Source: Aradus depressus
Lineage: Eukaryota; Arthropoda; Insecta; Hemiptera; Aradidae
Length of the DNA stretch: 64,000 nt
Assembly: GCA_963662175.1 (NCBI GenBank)
Contig: OY759223.1
Coordinates: 15,726,249-15,790,248, forward strand
Reading direction: 5' to 3'
Part shown: piece by piece, positions 22,520 to 33,535 of the stretch
How positions within the stretch are numbered: the first letter of the stretch is position 1
Layout of the letters: the number at the start of each line of letters is the position of its first letter
Position numbers and translations under genes: made by a program
The notes under the pieces: model-generated
What the model saw: the letters and a program-made list of their open reading frames with translations, nothing else
The model's database searches: none
What the model was told of the DNA's origin: nothing

Positions 22520-22625
22520 TGTTAGTCAGCCGCCTCATTCAAGTGCCAAATGTTTTGTTTTATTTGATTTTAGCACAATTGAATGAATATTGTATTAAAA
22601 TTGCCAATAAATGAGAGATAAAAAA
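22520..22625 (+). repeat. 3' UTR of the jockey-like LINE
   Basis: The non-coding tail after the ORF2 stop ends CCAATAAATGAGAGATAAAA. Confidence 0.65.
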
Positions 22626-23225
22626 TAAATCCATTAGAGAAGATGATAATAGTAAATATAAATAGTAATTAAATAAATAAAAATAGAATCTTTAGTAAAA
22701 AGAAAAAATGAGAATAGAAAAAGTGACTAAAATACGAAATATTCTCGTAATATAGAAGAAAAATAAAACAAAAATAGATGAATAATAAAGTGGTGATGGA
22801 ATGAACCTGACGGTGACCGGAGCATTGCAAAACATTCGTGGAGAAATGAGCATTGCGGAAAGGAACCTCATCGGCGAGAACAATCGATTCATCGACATAC
22901 AAAAAGATATTCAGACATTCATGCGCATTTCTTTTCGAGAAGTTTGGAACTGAATGTTTTTGGACTGGGGATGATTGGAGGGGTTGGCTAGGTTTCCAGG
23001 GTGACACAAGATACCCTGGGTGACACAAGATACCCTGGGTGACAGTTGAATTACCTTACAAGGATATATTAGGTTGAACCCAATCAGCTGATGGCACCGA
23101 AGAATGATTGCCTCGCCTTCCCATCTTCGACCACAATTTGGCCATCACAAGTTTGGTCTCAAATTGTAATTTAACCAACCAACTTGAATTATTTGTAATC
23201 AACTGAGTTATCGCTCTTCTAAATC
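22626..23225. other. unassigned intronic sequence
   Basis: No gene recognised. There is a tandem triplication of TACCCTGGGTGACAC/A near 23010-23042. The minus open frame of 119 aa at 22669-23028 shows no family motif. Confidence 0.3.
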
Positions 23226-23317
23226 CTTCTCGTCGGTCCATTTGGCTGAAATCGATAAGAAACTACTTGAAATTCACCCGATCATAGGCTGACAGACGCA
23301 GCACTTATTATTTCCTC

Positions 23318-23495
23318 AGCTAGGTATAGGGGAAGTTATATAATCGGTCAGAAATTCGATGTTGAGTTTTCACGGGAATTTTATATTTTCCGACCCCCAC
23401 GTTCCAAAATTATAAAAAAATATCGATGAATCACCTGCAATGTGTTTCTTCAACACGATTTAATCAATAATTTTGCTGTTCATCTCATAGGGGCT
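23318..23495. repeat. DR1 5' end fused to an inverted DR1 3' end
   Basis: 23318-23418 is a + strand 5' end (GGTATAGGGGAAGTTATATAA ... TTTTCCGACCC). 23420-23495 is a reverse 3' end (ATGAATCACCTGCAATGTG). The central part has been lost at the junction. Confidence 0.75.
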
Positions 23496-23496
23496 C

Positions 23497-23732
23497 CTTT
23501 AAAATAAACTTAAGCACTCCGTCCTTCGGATGGGACGTTAAGCGATGGTCCCGTGCCTGTACGATGTCAGGTACTCGTTAAAGACCCATGCCCAAGGTGA
23601 ATAAAAATTTAGGGTAGGCAAAATTTAGGATTCCCACAGTCGGACTCATGTCCACTAGAGTGAGAAAAGAGCACTTTGGTAGTAGGCGATATGACCTTGC
23701 AGTTAAAGCCCAGACATGAGTCAACAACCCAA
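23497..23732 (+). repeat. SN1 SINE, head truncated
   Basis: It starts at AAAATAAACTTAAGC and ends GACATGAGTCA. The tRNA-like head is missing. Confidence 0.9.
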
Positions 23733-23736
23733 CCCC

Positions 23737-23785
23737 GACACGAAATTTCAATGTATATGTGTATCCTGAACCTCAAAAGACACCT
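23737..23785 (+). repeat. DR1 short fragment
   Basis: CACGAAATTTCAATG ... GTGTATCCTGAACC, one partial DR1 unit ending in a T-run. Confidence 0.6.
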
Positions 23786-24429
23786 ATTTTTTTTTTTTTT
23801 TTTCTTAGAGGCATATCAGCCACGAATGTTCTAATCAGTAAGAGATCCCATAGAGAGACCGGGGGGCGCCAGAGGGGCACCCAGCCCAGGACCCCGGGGC
23901 ACCCAGTGTGCGACCCAACCAGACCAAGCAGCGGCGCAACCGGGTGTCTCTCTGGAGACATTGGACTTAGGCCCCGGAGTAGCTACGCCAGTAGAATATA
24001 ATATAATGGTTTTTATTAAAAAGAAGAAAAATAACATCATTCAAAAAAATATAGAGAAAAAAAAAAACACTTAGACTATAGCCATTTTGGCCATCAGTCG
24101 GGGGTTGGCATTACATATATATGATAATGAAGAACAAAAAATCTTAGCTTATATAAATAAAATAAATAAATGAACAGAATAAATAACCATCGTTAAATTC
24201 CTTAAAAAATATGTAAACATAAAAAATAATAATACGAATAATGAGAAAATAAAATAAAGACATGTATTAAGACTGAAAACGAAATAAGATAGATAAACAT
24301 GCGTGGATGGAAATATAATATAAAACTACAAATAATAATACAATTAAAAAATAAAGAGTTTGGTGGCTGGAAACCAAATAAAACTAACTAAACATTGGTA
24401 AATGCTACGTCAGTACATCTATTTTGAAA

Positions 24430-24530
24430 AGATCCAAAACGATGGTTTTTTTTATAGACTGACTGATGATGAGTGCAACCTCGAAAGCCGGCTAGCGAAT
24501 ATCTGTGAGAGGTCAGACTATATCTTATTT
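24430..24530 (+). mobile_element. PH (Penelope-like) 3' end with hammerhead-like motif
   Basis: CTGATGA at 24463-24469, stem-loop GAG-TGCAA-CCTC and GAAA at 24483-24486, then GCCGGCTAGC and GTGAGAGGTCAGACTA. It matches the ends of the 7.5-kb palindrome and of 56700. It abuts an SN1 copy. Confidence 0.72.
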
Positions 24531-24532
24531 TA

Positions 24533-24754
24533 CAACTACAAGGTCATATCGCCTACTACCAGAGCGCTCTTTCGTCACTCTGCATGTCCATCAGAGCCCA
24601 ACTTTATCATGGGAGTCCTAAATTTTTATTCACCTAGGATGTCTTTAACGAGTACCTGACATCGTACATGCTCAGGACCATCGTTCAATGGCCCAATCGA
24701 AGGACGGCGTGCTTACGTTTATTTAAAAATATAAACTATTGGATCTCGGCCGGG
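24533..24754 (-). repeat. SN1 SINE, head truncated
   Basis: AAGGTCATATCGCCTACTAC to a degraded GATCTCGGCCGGGTAA; the tRNA-like head is absent. Confidence 0.88.
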
Positions 24755-24769
24755 TAATAAGGCCCTCAC

Positions 24770-25225
24770 TTATTTTTTTTCTTTATTTTGTTGCTGTGGT
24801 AACGATAACAAAATGATAGGAGAGAGAAATTAGGCCAACACTTCAGAAATTGTCTGAACAAAAACATTTTCCCTCGACAATAGACAACAAAGAACTATTA
24901 ACAAAAAAATAACGTGACTTTCTATATGAGTGAGTGGGGAGACTCGGCTGCTACACTTCCCTACACAGAGCCTTCGGACTTCTAATAAATGGACTTGGGA
25001 AATTATACTTTCTTTGAGGAAGTTCACTGTCTTAATGTTACGAACATAAATGGGTGTGAAAAAAAAAAAACCAATCAGAAAAAAGTTAGACAGTTCCAAT
25101 GTTGTGGGAAATCGAGGCTCTGTCGTATAAGGAAGTAATTTCAGAATATGGACATTTCAAAAATTATTTATTTCCTTCTTCATAATTGAATATAATAAAC
25201 ATTAAGAACAAAATAATTGAAAAAA
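24770..25225. other. unassigned intronic sequence
   Basis: No recognisable feature. The 89-aa minus frame at 24830-25099 has no motif. Confidence 0.3.
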
Positions 25226-25395
25226 AAGTTGTCGGTAAATCAGTGTACTTTCCCAGCAAGAATTAATCGATTATTTCACTCTCACTCCAAAACTAATCGA
25301 TCGTTTGGAAGAAAAATCAATAGTTGACTTATGGGGTTTCTGATTCCTCATAATAAATTTTATGTCAATACATTCATCACATCGGCAGTTAGTTA
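25226..25395 (-). repeat. DR1 3' half
   Basis: Reverse DR1 (GTTGTCGGTAAATCAGTGTAC ... ACATTCATCACATCGGCAG), directly joined to an SN1 tail. Confidence 0.82.
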
Positions 25396-25447
25396 TTGTG
25401 ACTCATGCCCGGGCTTTAAGAACTAGATTATATCCCATACTATCAAC

Positions 25448-25612
25448 TCTTTGAGGAGTATGTTGTGCCAAGACGACCCTCAGAGAACAGGAGAGTAACT
25501 CTTGAAAAGATTGAAAGAAATAGATTCAAGAACTGTGTCACGAATTACTCAAAGGAACACCTCAGGGAGAATTATTCTCTGGGAAATATGAGGAAATGAT
25601 GAAAATGGCTTT
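25448..25612 (+). repeat. block shared with 46640-46810 (inverted)
   Basis: AACTCTTTGAGGAGTA, GACGACCCTCA, AGATTCAAGAACTGTG and GACACCTCA-like segments match the complement of 46640-46810 over about 165 bp. A degraded open frame with CQDDPQ is shared. Family unknown. Confidence 0.72.
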
Positions 25613-25756
25613 TATACTAAGTTCGTGGTGAGGATGAGGGCTTGCAGAGCTCTGCTCAATGAGCAATAGATCAGATCAGTGTAATGTTGCGGAGCTGCTG
25701 TTTTTCGAGGTCATATTGCCTACTACCAGAGCGCTCTTTTGTCGCTCTGGGTGGAC

Positions 25757-25781
25757 ATATATATATATATATATATACACC
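25757..25781. repeat. (TA)n microsatellite
   Basis: About 12 TA units inside the SN1 region. Confidence 0.85.
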
Positions 25782-25782
25782 T

Positions 25783-25895
25783 AGGGACCTAAGCATCCAG
25801 TGCTCTTATCCCTTCCCTGGAAGCGCTGGGCTTCCCCCTTATTATATTAGTTGTATGTTTATACTACATAAACCAAGTCCTTCATGAAGTACTCT
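25783..25895 (+). repeat. dispersed repeat R3
   Basis: AAGCGCTGGGCTT, CCCCTTATT, TGTATGTTTATAC and AAACCAAGTCCTTCATGAAG recur at 39522-39600. The first part is reversed at 9074-9113. Class unknown. Confidence 0.65.
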
Positions 25896-26166
25896 GTGAT
25901 TACATCTTTACCAAAGATGTGGAATCTCGTTCGCGCGTATCCCGAGCAAATGCCCATGAAGTGTACCGCTGATCTTGAGCCTGACTCCACTACGAAGGTC
26001 TTAAATTTTGCCTCCTAAATTTTTTTTCACTTAGGGCAGTGGTCAGGCTCGGGGCCATCGCTGCACGACCCATTCGAAGGATGCCATGCTCAAAATTTTT
26101 TCACCTCTCAGATAAAGACCTAAGGACTTCGGCTTGGTTTCGAACCCGAGATCTTGAGCTCAGAAC

Positions 26167-26695
26167 CTCATCATATATCGGCAGTTAATAGGGTATTCGA
26201 TTGAATCACCCTTCCCTCCTCAAATTTGTGGAAAAGTAATAGGTGCCATCCTTATGTGGTTTTGAATTTAAATATAAAATTGAATGACGTTAAATTCATT
26301 ATATCGGTAGTTATTAGGATTTTGAGTTGAGCCCCCATCTGATCCATTCTTCCCCTTTGGCTAATTCCGCTAAAAATTAATAAATGTCATCCTTATAAGG
26401 CTTTGAATTCACATATGAAATTTCGTACAATTACCCTTTCCTTTCCTTTGACCGATGTGGCTAAAAATCAATAGGTTGTCGGGGAGTTATCATGTTCACA
26501 GACACACACAACATTTTTTTTTTTTCATTTTTAGAATCAGAAGGTCTGATAACATGAAATTCCGTTGAAACTGTGCATCGAACTTTTGACCGATTGCATA
26601 ACGTCTCCGATAGATACAGGTTTCTGGATCCACATACTTTTTGTATAGATACATTCATTAAATCGGCAGTTATTTGGGTTTTTGAGGTGAAAAAG
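26167..26695 (-). repeat. DR1 copy, 5' two thirds
   Basis: Three reverse units (TATATCGGCAGTTAAT, TATCGGTAGTTATTAGG, GGGGAGTTATCATGTTCAC) and the 5' region CTTTTGACCGATTGCATAAC. A further unit fragment lies at 26640-26695. Confidence 0.82.
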
Positions 26696-27106
26696 AGTTA
26701 ACTAATTTACAAATTAGTTACAATTTTTTTTTTTTTTCGCAGACAAATAGTTAATGGCAAGATTTTATTTTTTGTGGCACATTTTTGCACGTTTTTAAAT
26801 TTTTTTAGTGCACGAATTGGGCTCTAGTTATGAATCATTGTGTAACCCCTTACATTCTTTGAGGACAACACTTAATGAAGAGAAGACAGCCGTTGGGGGA
26901 CCCTCTGGTGGGTATCGGAGGCGAGTCACGTCTTTAGCCGATATTGGTCTCTCCCTTCTGGCACAGCCCCGGCAACTACTGATCACCGGTCATGAAGTCG
27001 CGACAATTACCTCTAACTGGGAACTTCCTTGTTGTCTCCTGTTGGTGACTTTATTCAGGTCGTCTGGGTTCATCGGTTCTCAATGGTTCGGTCTCAACAT
27101 ACTGGT
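26696..27106. other. unassigned, locally GC-richer sequence
   Basis: 26870-27060 is clearly richer in G+C than its flanks. The 109-aa frame at 26808-27137 has no recognisable domain and runs into the hAT element, so it is not a gene. Confidence 0.35.
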
Positions 27107-27114
27107 CTCATACT

Positions 27115-27617
27115 TAGGGATCTATCGATACAAGTAAAGTATCGATATTTTTATCCGATACCAAGTACTATTGGTATCGATACTTCTCTTTCGGTACCAA
27201 GTAGGTATCGAATAGTCTCCAGTAGTTTTATATCCTTAGTAAAAATAAATTGTATGTTTATTTTATAAGGCTTTTTATTATTTTCAGTATGTTTTTAATA
27301 ATATAATTTTATCTTATTCGATTTGATTTATTTGTTTCTTATGCCCACTACAATATCTCATTTACCTATATCTTTCAAATTGTATTGTGTTTTTTATTAT
27401 TATTATATAGTATATATATATTATACATGGTTTAAAATTAATTATAACGAAGTAGGTACTCGATGCAATACGATTTTTATACAAATTTATATAGATTTAT
27501 AAAAATTAATTATAACGAACTACTTGATTCAATTGATACGACTAGGTATCGATACTTTTTATTCGATACTACTCATCAGTAAAAGTATCGATACTTTGTG
27601 GTATCGATAGAACCCTA
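27115..27617. mobile_element. hAT-type deletion derivative (503 bp), 8-bp TSD
   Basis: It starts TAGGGATCTATCGATAC and ends GTATCGATAGAACCCTA, flanked by CTCATACT at 27107-27114 and 27618-27625. It shares its ends and AATAGTCTCCAGTAGTTTTA with the longer copy at 44846 but lacks the BED zinc-finger segment. Confidence 0.93.
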
Positions 27618-27667
27618 CTCATACTTGACATTTTCTGAATATCTTGAATATTTTGTGAAAAGTTTAA

Positions 27668-27960
27668 TTAAAGAACTCGTTGAATCATCGGTAATGTGCT
27701 TCCCCAGCACGATTCAATACAATTAGTATTCTCCTTCCCTCCAAATCAAATTAACCTAAAACCTAAGTCGTTCTAAAAATAATTAATCCTCACACTAAAT
27801 TTTGTGTCGAAACATTCAATACATCGCAGTTGTAAATATTTTTGATTTAATCTCCTTCCCTTCGGCCGATTTGGCTGCAAATCAATAGGTGTCGTCCTTA
27901 GAGGGCTTTGAATTTACGTTTCGTTTAAATGTTCTCATACATTTATTAGAAAGGCTGTTA
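27668..27960 (-). repeat. DR1 3' half
   Basis: TTGAATCATCGGTAATGTGC, TTCCCCAGCACGATT, CGAAACATTCAATACATCG and GGCCGATTTGGCTGC in reverse DR1 order. Confidence 0.82.
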
Positions 27961-28255
27961 ATAACAGTACTTTTGCGCATCTACTTCACTGTTATTTTCA
28001 CTCCTACATGGTTCACTTCACCTTAACCTTAAAAACAACTCTCTCTCTAGACTGTCCACTTACACAACACGAGACTGTTTCACACTATTTAAAACAGCTG
28101 CTCGTCGTCTTTTGTTCTCTATTCATAGTATGTTCACATTTCGTTTTAAAACAAAATGCTACTAGTCCATCTTTATATATTTATTCACTAATTAAGTTAC
28201 TTCACTCCTAACACCTGTTTTATACAAATAATAATAACTGATTTTATAATATAGA

Positions 28256-28587
28256 TTAGGTTAGGTTTTATGATTCATGCCCGGGCTTTAACTACGCCGA
28301 CTACCAGTGCGCTCTTTCGTCACTCTGGTGGACATGAGCCCGACTCTACTGTGGGAGTCCTAACTTTTGCCTACCCTAAATTTTTATTTACCTAAGGTAG
28401 GGGTCTTTAACGAGTACCTGACATCGTACAGGCTCGGGACCATTGCTTAACATCCTATCCGAAGGACGGCGTGCTTAAGTTTATTTTTACTCCCAAATAA
28501 AATAAACTAAGGGCCTCGGTCGGGTTATGAACCCACGTTTTTGAGCTCAGAAGTCAAGCACGCATACCACTGAGCTACCGGCGCCCT
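28256..28587 (-). repeat. SN1 SINE, full length, CCTAA tail
   Basis: From TTAGG x2 at the left to CTGAGCTACCGGCGCCC at the right. The B box is slightly mutated (GGTTATGAACCC complement). Confidence 0.92.
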
Positions 28588-29135
28588 TTTTTATAATATA
28601 TTAATAATCTTAATTTGTGTAAATTTTTTACATAACAACCGATAAGAATGGTTCGATTGACGCAAACCTTTTTTTATAACGAAACCTGAGAAGGGTATAT
28701 TGACAAAACTGGTAGTTTATGTAAAAATTGTTTTGTAAAATTGACAATATTTCAAAAAACAATTGTATTTTATTTAGATCTAAGTTAGGGTTGTTCTCTG
28801 TTTCAACTTGATTTGAAAGGACACTCCGACTATCTACCACAGACTTAGTTCCACAACTTTCATTGTTAGCTCTACTTTTGAGCCCAAACTGTGATTACGA
28901 TTCGAGAACTTTGTCTCTTTCATTTTGTCTCTGCTATCTTGACTAAACAAACTTTTGACGAGTTGCTTCTTTCAAATTCTATTTATTTTTGACTTACTTA
29001 TATTACTCAACATACTTTTTTTTTTTGAGAGAGTACTTTACTAGTTCTATAACTTCAGTTTGCAGTTACTTTTCAAGTCTTATGAACAGTCGATGTTCCT
29101 ATTGTTATATTCGATTGTATACGATTTTCAGCAGA
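28588..29135. other. unassigned intronic sequence
   Basis: AT-rich, with no recognisable repeat or coding signal. Confidence 0.3.
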
Positions 29136-29137
29136 TT

Positions 29138-29545
29138 TTTACTTCTCTCGCTATACGATGTATAGGATAAGTTATGTAATAATCAGAATTTTATGTAAAA
29201 AATATTACAAAAATGAAAAAAAAATAGGTTTGTATGTATGTGCTTATGAACACGATAACTCCCGATTGAAAGAATGTATCGACATGAAATTTTATATGTG
29301 TATCCAGAACGTCATAAAGACGACACCTATTGATTTTGAAATAAATTGGACATAGGGAAGGGGGATTAGAGGGGGGCTTAACTCAAAAATTTCAATAAAT
29401 GTCGTTGTAATGAATGTATTGGTTCAAAATTTCATATGGAAATTCAAAACTCCATAAGGATTACAGCTATTAATTTTGTTTTATGTATCGACCCAAAATT
29501 TAGTATGATTCAGAAGCCAATATATAAGTCAAATATTGAGAAATT
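29138..29545 (+). repeat. DR1 copy, nearly full length
   Basis: It starts with a decayed 5' palindrome (CTATACGATGTATAGGATAAG), followed by GATAACTCCCGATTG and two further units to ATATAAGTCAAATATTGAG. Confidence 0.85.
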
Positions 29546-29874
29546 AGGGGTGAGCTCAAACGGTGTAATTGTTTTGGAGGGAGAATGAAATGGTAATTGA
29601 ATAAGTCTTACAGGGGAAATATCGACACGGGGAAATATCGCGTTTTACCGACGCTTCTACTGCTTCTGTAGTTATTAGCAACGGGCTGTCTACAGGTAGG
29701 TCACCCTATTCTGAGCATATGTGGGCAGTCGGCAATAATATATTGAGTAATATAACATTCTTGGGTTGTTTTATGAATCAAATGGGATAAATTTTTATAC
29801 AGAGAATCTCCTTGTAAGCAGTCGTCGGCGTATCGGTTGACCTCTAAAACTAGGCTGGAGGGAATATTATCATA

Positions 29875-30400
29875 TGATCCAGGGGGGAGGAGGGAGGGAG
29901 ATTGCCAAGGGGGGAAGAGGGAGAGAGGAGAGAAGATTGGGCGGGGACCCCCCCGGGTTTCCATGACGACCCCGGTCGATCCCCGAGGGTGTGTCTCCCC
30001 TTCAAGTCTCTTTGTTTACCAACTCGGCTCCGATGACCATACCCTACCCACATCCACGTGCCCACCTCCGCTCTCCATCCCGAAGGACCCAGGTTAACCA
30101 GAGGTCGACCATCGGTTGATCCGATGTCGACTTGTCTTCTCCAATCCTAAGGTCTAAGGGAATTACAATGTTTGGGAGGCTTCGCGGAACATCGTGGCAA
30201 GCAGGAATCGCGTGCAGATGCCTCAGGCTCCCCCTCCACCACTCGAGCCATGATCTGTCTTCACAGGCAGTTAGCTAAATGGTAGAAGGGAGGAGCGATG
30301 GGGGGTTGACCCCTGGAGCTGGAGGCAGCTGTTCAAACAGAAACCCTTCCCAGCTATATCCTGTTAACATCAGACTCCTCCATACTCCAGGGATCCCCTC
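29875..30400. other. GC-rich island, unassigned
   Basis: About 500 bp of G- and C-rich sequence (GGGGGGAGGAGGG, GGACCCCCCCGGG, CCCTCCACCACTC) in an AT-rich background. The open frames on both strands conflict and show no domain. It is probably a transposon body of unknown type. Confidence 0.4.
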
Positions 30401-30429
30401 CTTATCCACACTTAACTCATAAAACTATT

Positions 30430-30533
30430 ATTACTTCTCCAACTTATAGGGGAAGTAAACTGTCAAAACTTACATAGGAAGTTTTCCGAGCTCTGGATCC
30501 GAAATATGAAAACAAACAAAAAAACATTAAGGC
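30430..30533 (+). repeat. DR1 5' end, split by an insertion
   Basis: ACTTCTCCAACTTATAGGGG, AGTAAACTGTCAAAAC and GATCCGAAATATGAAAAC. The copy resumes at 31068. Confidence 0.78.
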
Positions 30534-31067
30534 GTAGTCAAGGTCCACGCCGTAGATTTTCCGTGAAAACGTCGGGATAAAATCATTTTTCATTTTCTTT
30601 TCGATGCTGCCGTAGCTCTTGCATTTGCTCGGCACTAGACTTTTTAGGTTTTTTTAAATTTCTTTTGATGCGAGCTTTCCTCTGATCGTTTTCTATAATT
30701 CCACTCATATTTACGATTCATATGAGACGACATCTTAAATTTTTTTCCAATTTTCAATTTTCACCGATTTTAACATGTATTTCTGCGAATATTTTTATTG
30801 TTTCACTTTGAGTCTCATTTTACTCAACGCTAATTCGCAACAATCATCCGCCGGCGCCCACACTAGCCCGATCACGTCACAGGCAAAACAAACACTGCAC
30901 AACAAACACGTATAGACATGCTCTATCCATTGTGACCTCAACCGTTGTTATCGCATTATTAGTCTCGTAGTTATTATCGATTGAAATCTGACGGTATTTT
31001 GTAACACAAGAAAGTTTGACCGGCTATCACTGTGCTCGAAGAGCGAATAGACGTTTTCACGTCAAAA
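30534..31067. mobile_element. unclassified insertion in DR1 with subterminal inverted repeats
   Basis: It is bounded by DR1 sequence that would otherwise be continuous. GTGAAAACGTC near 30561-30571 pairs with GACGTTTTCAC near 31047-31057, a subterminal inverted repeat. On the minus strand a decayed basic frame reads MNRKYEWNYRKRSEESSHQ and then, one frame over, KPKKSSAEQMQELRQ. I do not recognise the protein. It is probably a non-autonomous or decayed DNA transposon. Confidence 0.55.
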
Positions 31068-31454
31068 TTCTTTCTGTGAACACGATAACTCCCGATAGAG
31101 TTAATATATCGACAAGAAATTTTTTATTTGAATCAAGAACCTTCTAACGACGACAAGTATTGTTTTTCAGCTAAATCGACCAAAGGGAAGTGAGAAATTA
31201 GGAGTGAGGTTTAACATAAAAACTCCAATAACTGCCAATAGAGTTTATGTATTGATTGACACGCAATTTTATATGTGGGATTAAAATACAGTAGTCAGTA
31301 GTACATTTCAGCTTAATCAGCCAGAGAGTGGAAAGGTTTAACTTATAAAAACTTATAATAACTGACGTTGAAATGAATGTATCGACATGGAATTTCATAT
31401 TAAAAGTCAAAACCCAATGAGGACATAACCTGTCAAATTTCAGCTATATCGGCT
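31068..31454 (+). repeat. DR1 continuation (three units)
   Basis: GATAACTCCCGATAGAG, AACTGCCAATAGAG and AACTGACGTTGAAATG units, ending at an SN1 copy. Confidence 0.83.
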
Positions 31455-31713
31455 GGGAGGTAAAATAAACTTAAGCACGCCGTCCTTCGGATGGGACGTT
31501 AAGCGATGGTCCCGAGCCTGTACGATGTCAGGTACTCGTTAAAGACCCCTACCCTAGATGATTAAAAATTTAGGATAGGCAAAATTTAGGACTCCCACAG
31601 TAGAGTCGGGCTCATGTCCACCAGAGTGACGAAAGAGCGCTCTGGTAGTAGGCGATATGACCTCGTAGTTAAAGCCCGGGCATGAGTCATAAAACCTAAC
31701 CTAACCTAACCTA
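31455..31713 (+). repeat. SN1 SINE, head truncated, longest CCTAA tail
   Basis: From GGGAGGTAAAATAAAC to GGGCATGAGTCATAAAA, followed by CCTAA x4. It abuts a Helitron 3' end at 31716. Confidence 0.93.
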
Positions 31714-31715
31714 TA

Positions 31716-31800
31716 CTAGCAGTATTACCCGGCGTTCCCCGGAGAACATAGAATTTTTCTCATAATACCTCTCATGCGAATCCTAGACAATTCATCGACA
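31716..31800 (-). mobile_element. Helitron 3' terminus
   Basis: On the minus strand it ends with a GGAACG-looped hairpin (CCGG ... CCGGG), TAATACTG and CTAG, followed by T. It matches the 3' end of the Helitron at 43870-44392. The body extends to the right, but I could not find its 5' TC end. Confidence 0.75.
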
Positions 31801-32559
31801 GTATATTCATGACGTTGCAATTTACATTCACTCACATAGAAATGAGGCCTTCAAATCCCGGAAAAAGGCAATGTTTTTTTTTTGTTTTGGTATGAATAAA
31901 ATTTTAGGCTGAGCAGCGATGGTCAACGTTGCTAGTAATAGCGAAGCAGTGACCCTGGGTACTGGGGTAAAGCAAGGATAGGGTAGAAAGAAGTCTGAAA
32001 CAATTCCAGTGCTCTATATAATCTAATACAAAACATTTTATGCCAATTCGTTCAATGATATTTGTTCCCTAAGCGAATGCACGAAATGTGGGGGTGGGTG
32101 CATGGGTGGGGTGAGGGTGGGATAAAACTATGTTCTAAACCTTCTCGACGAACATAATTGCTGTTTATTATTTGTTAATACTTTACGTTGTTATATATTC
32201 AGATGCATATTATCCATGCACAGTTAATATATGACTGTATGCAGCTAATCGGCCGACTGTGGAAAATATGTAGGAACGAAAAAGGTTAGAAGACCTTTTA
32301 ATAATAAAAGAGGTAGACTTTCTTCGGATGGTTCATAATTAATGGGGTAGAAAAGAGTGGGGTGGAGGATTTCCCCAGGGGTTGAAGATGATAAATCAGG
32401 TCTGGCAAAGCCGGCGAATACCCTCTTGGCGAGTAAAGGGTAAGAATGAGAAGTCGACTCGACTAGACTCGACGACTAATTAGAAGTGAAAGTCTACACC
32501 ATCCACTAATGGACGTCTTATTCGAATTTTCCATTCAATGGACAATTTAGTATATAAAT

Positions 32560-32868
32560 AAAGGGTGCCAGTTTACACACATTGACATATTCTGATAACT
32601 ATATTTTCAACATATTTTTTTTTCTTATACCTTTAGTATGAGGAAGTATAATCGTGAAAATATATGAGATCAAATTTTCTACGGAATGTCACATTTCCAA
32701 CATCCCCTGAACCTATTTTGACCATCATTACGATGTGTCTATATGATTAGATATTTTCCTGGTGATGATTGATTCCGGTTTGCGAGACTTTTTTTTTATT
32801 AAGCGTTTGCTATATTTGTGTGGAAACGGTTAGAGCTGTCGAAAAATGGTCTTTACCAGAATGTTCCT
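32560..32868. other. unassigned, with a possible DR1 5' end
   Basis: TTCTTATACCTTTAGTATGA near 32620-32640 resembles the DR1 5' palindrome; otherwise nothing. Confidence 0.35.
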
Positions 32869-33535
32869 TCCATCTCATAGCTTGCTCGCTTTTTCTGTAC
32901 TGTCATCCTTCTCTTCGTTTCGCTACTTTACCGATCCCTCCATCTCCTCATAGCTTCTTCGCTTCTTCTCTCCTCCCATCTTTCTTCTCTTCGTTGCCCT
33001 ACATTACCGATTCCCCAACTTACACGAACTTCCACCGTCATCGATATCCCTTGCTTCCATCTCATAGCTTGCCCGCTTCTTCTGTCCTCCCATCCTTCTT
33101 CTCTTCGTTGCGCTACATTACCCATTCCCCAATTTACATAAATTCACCATTATCGATATCCCTTGCTTCCATCTCATAGCTTGCCCGCTTCTTCTGTCCT
33201 CCCATGCTTCTTCTCTTCGTTGCGCTACATTACCCATTCCCCAATTTACATAAATTCACCATTATCGATATCCCTTGCTTCCATCTCCTCCTAGCTTGCT
33301 TCTTCTTCTGTCCTCCCATCCTTCTCTTCATTGCGCTACATGACCCATTCCCCAACTTACATGAACTTCCACCGCCATGCTTCCATCTCATAGCTTGCCC
33401 GCTTCTTCTGTCCTCCCATCCTTCTCTTCATTGCGCTACATGACCCATTCCTCAACTTACATAAACTTCCACCGCCATGCTCCCATCTCCTCCTAGCTTG
33501 CTTCTTCTTCTCTCCTCCCTTCCTTCTCCTCTAGG
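32869..33535. repeat. pyrimidine-rich minisatellite of about 95-120-bp units
   Basis: CCATCTC(CTC)ATAGCTTGC, CGCTTCTTCTGTCCTCCCAT and TTGCGCTACATTACCCATTC recur about seven times. It creates long open frames on both strands that are artefacts of the repeat. Confidence 0.92.

Larger units (their letters stand above)
25397..26168 (-). repeat. SN1 SINE pieces broken by two insertions
   Basis: SN1 sequence is seen at 25397-25427 (tail), 25706-25757 (CTACCAGAGCGCTCTTTTG) and 25974-26168 (body and head with B box complement GGTTTCGAACCC). The intervals hold an unknown block shared with 46640-46810, a (TA)n run and repeat R3. This is either one SINE split twice or three independent fragments. Confidence 0.7.

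Noticed and set aside
22669..23028. A 119-aa minus-strand gene
   Set aside because: No recognisable motif and a low-complexity hydrophobic end translated from AT-rich DNA. No supporting splice or repeat context.
29701..30097. Overlapping frames on both strands in the GC-rich island
   Set aside because: GC-rich DNA has few stops. The frames on the two strands conflict and neither shows a domain.
31690..31713. Telomeric DNA (TTAGG/CCTAA repeats)
   Set aside because: Only two to four units at each place, always at the end of an SN1 copy. They are SINE tails inside a gene, not telomere arrays.
32769..33443. Open frames of 136 aa and 79 aa as genes
   Set aside because: They lie wholly within the pyrimidine minisatellite, and the opposite strand is equally open. 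The low-complexity repeat causes this.
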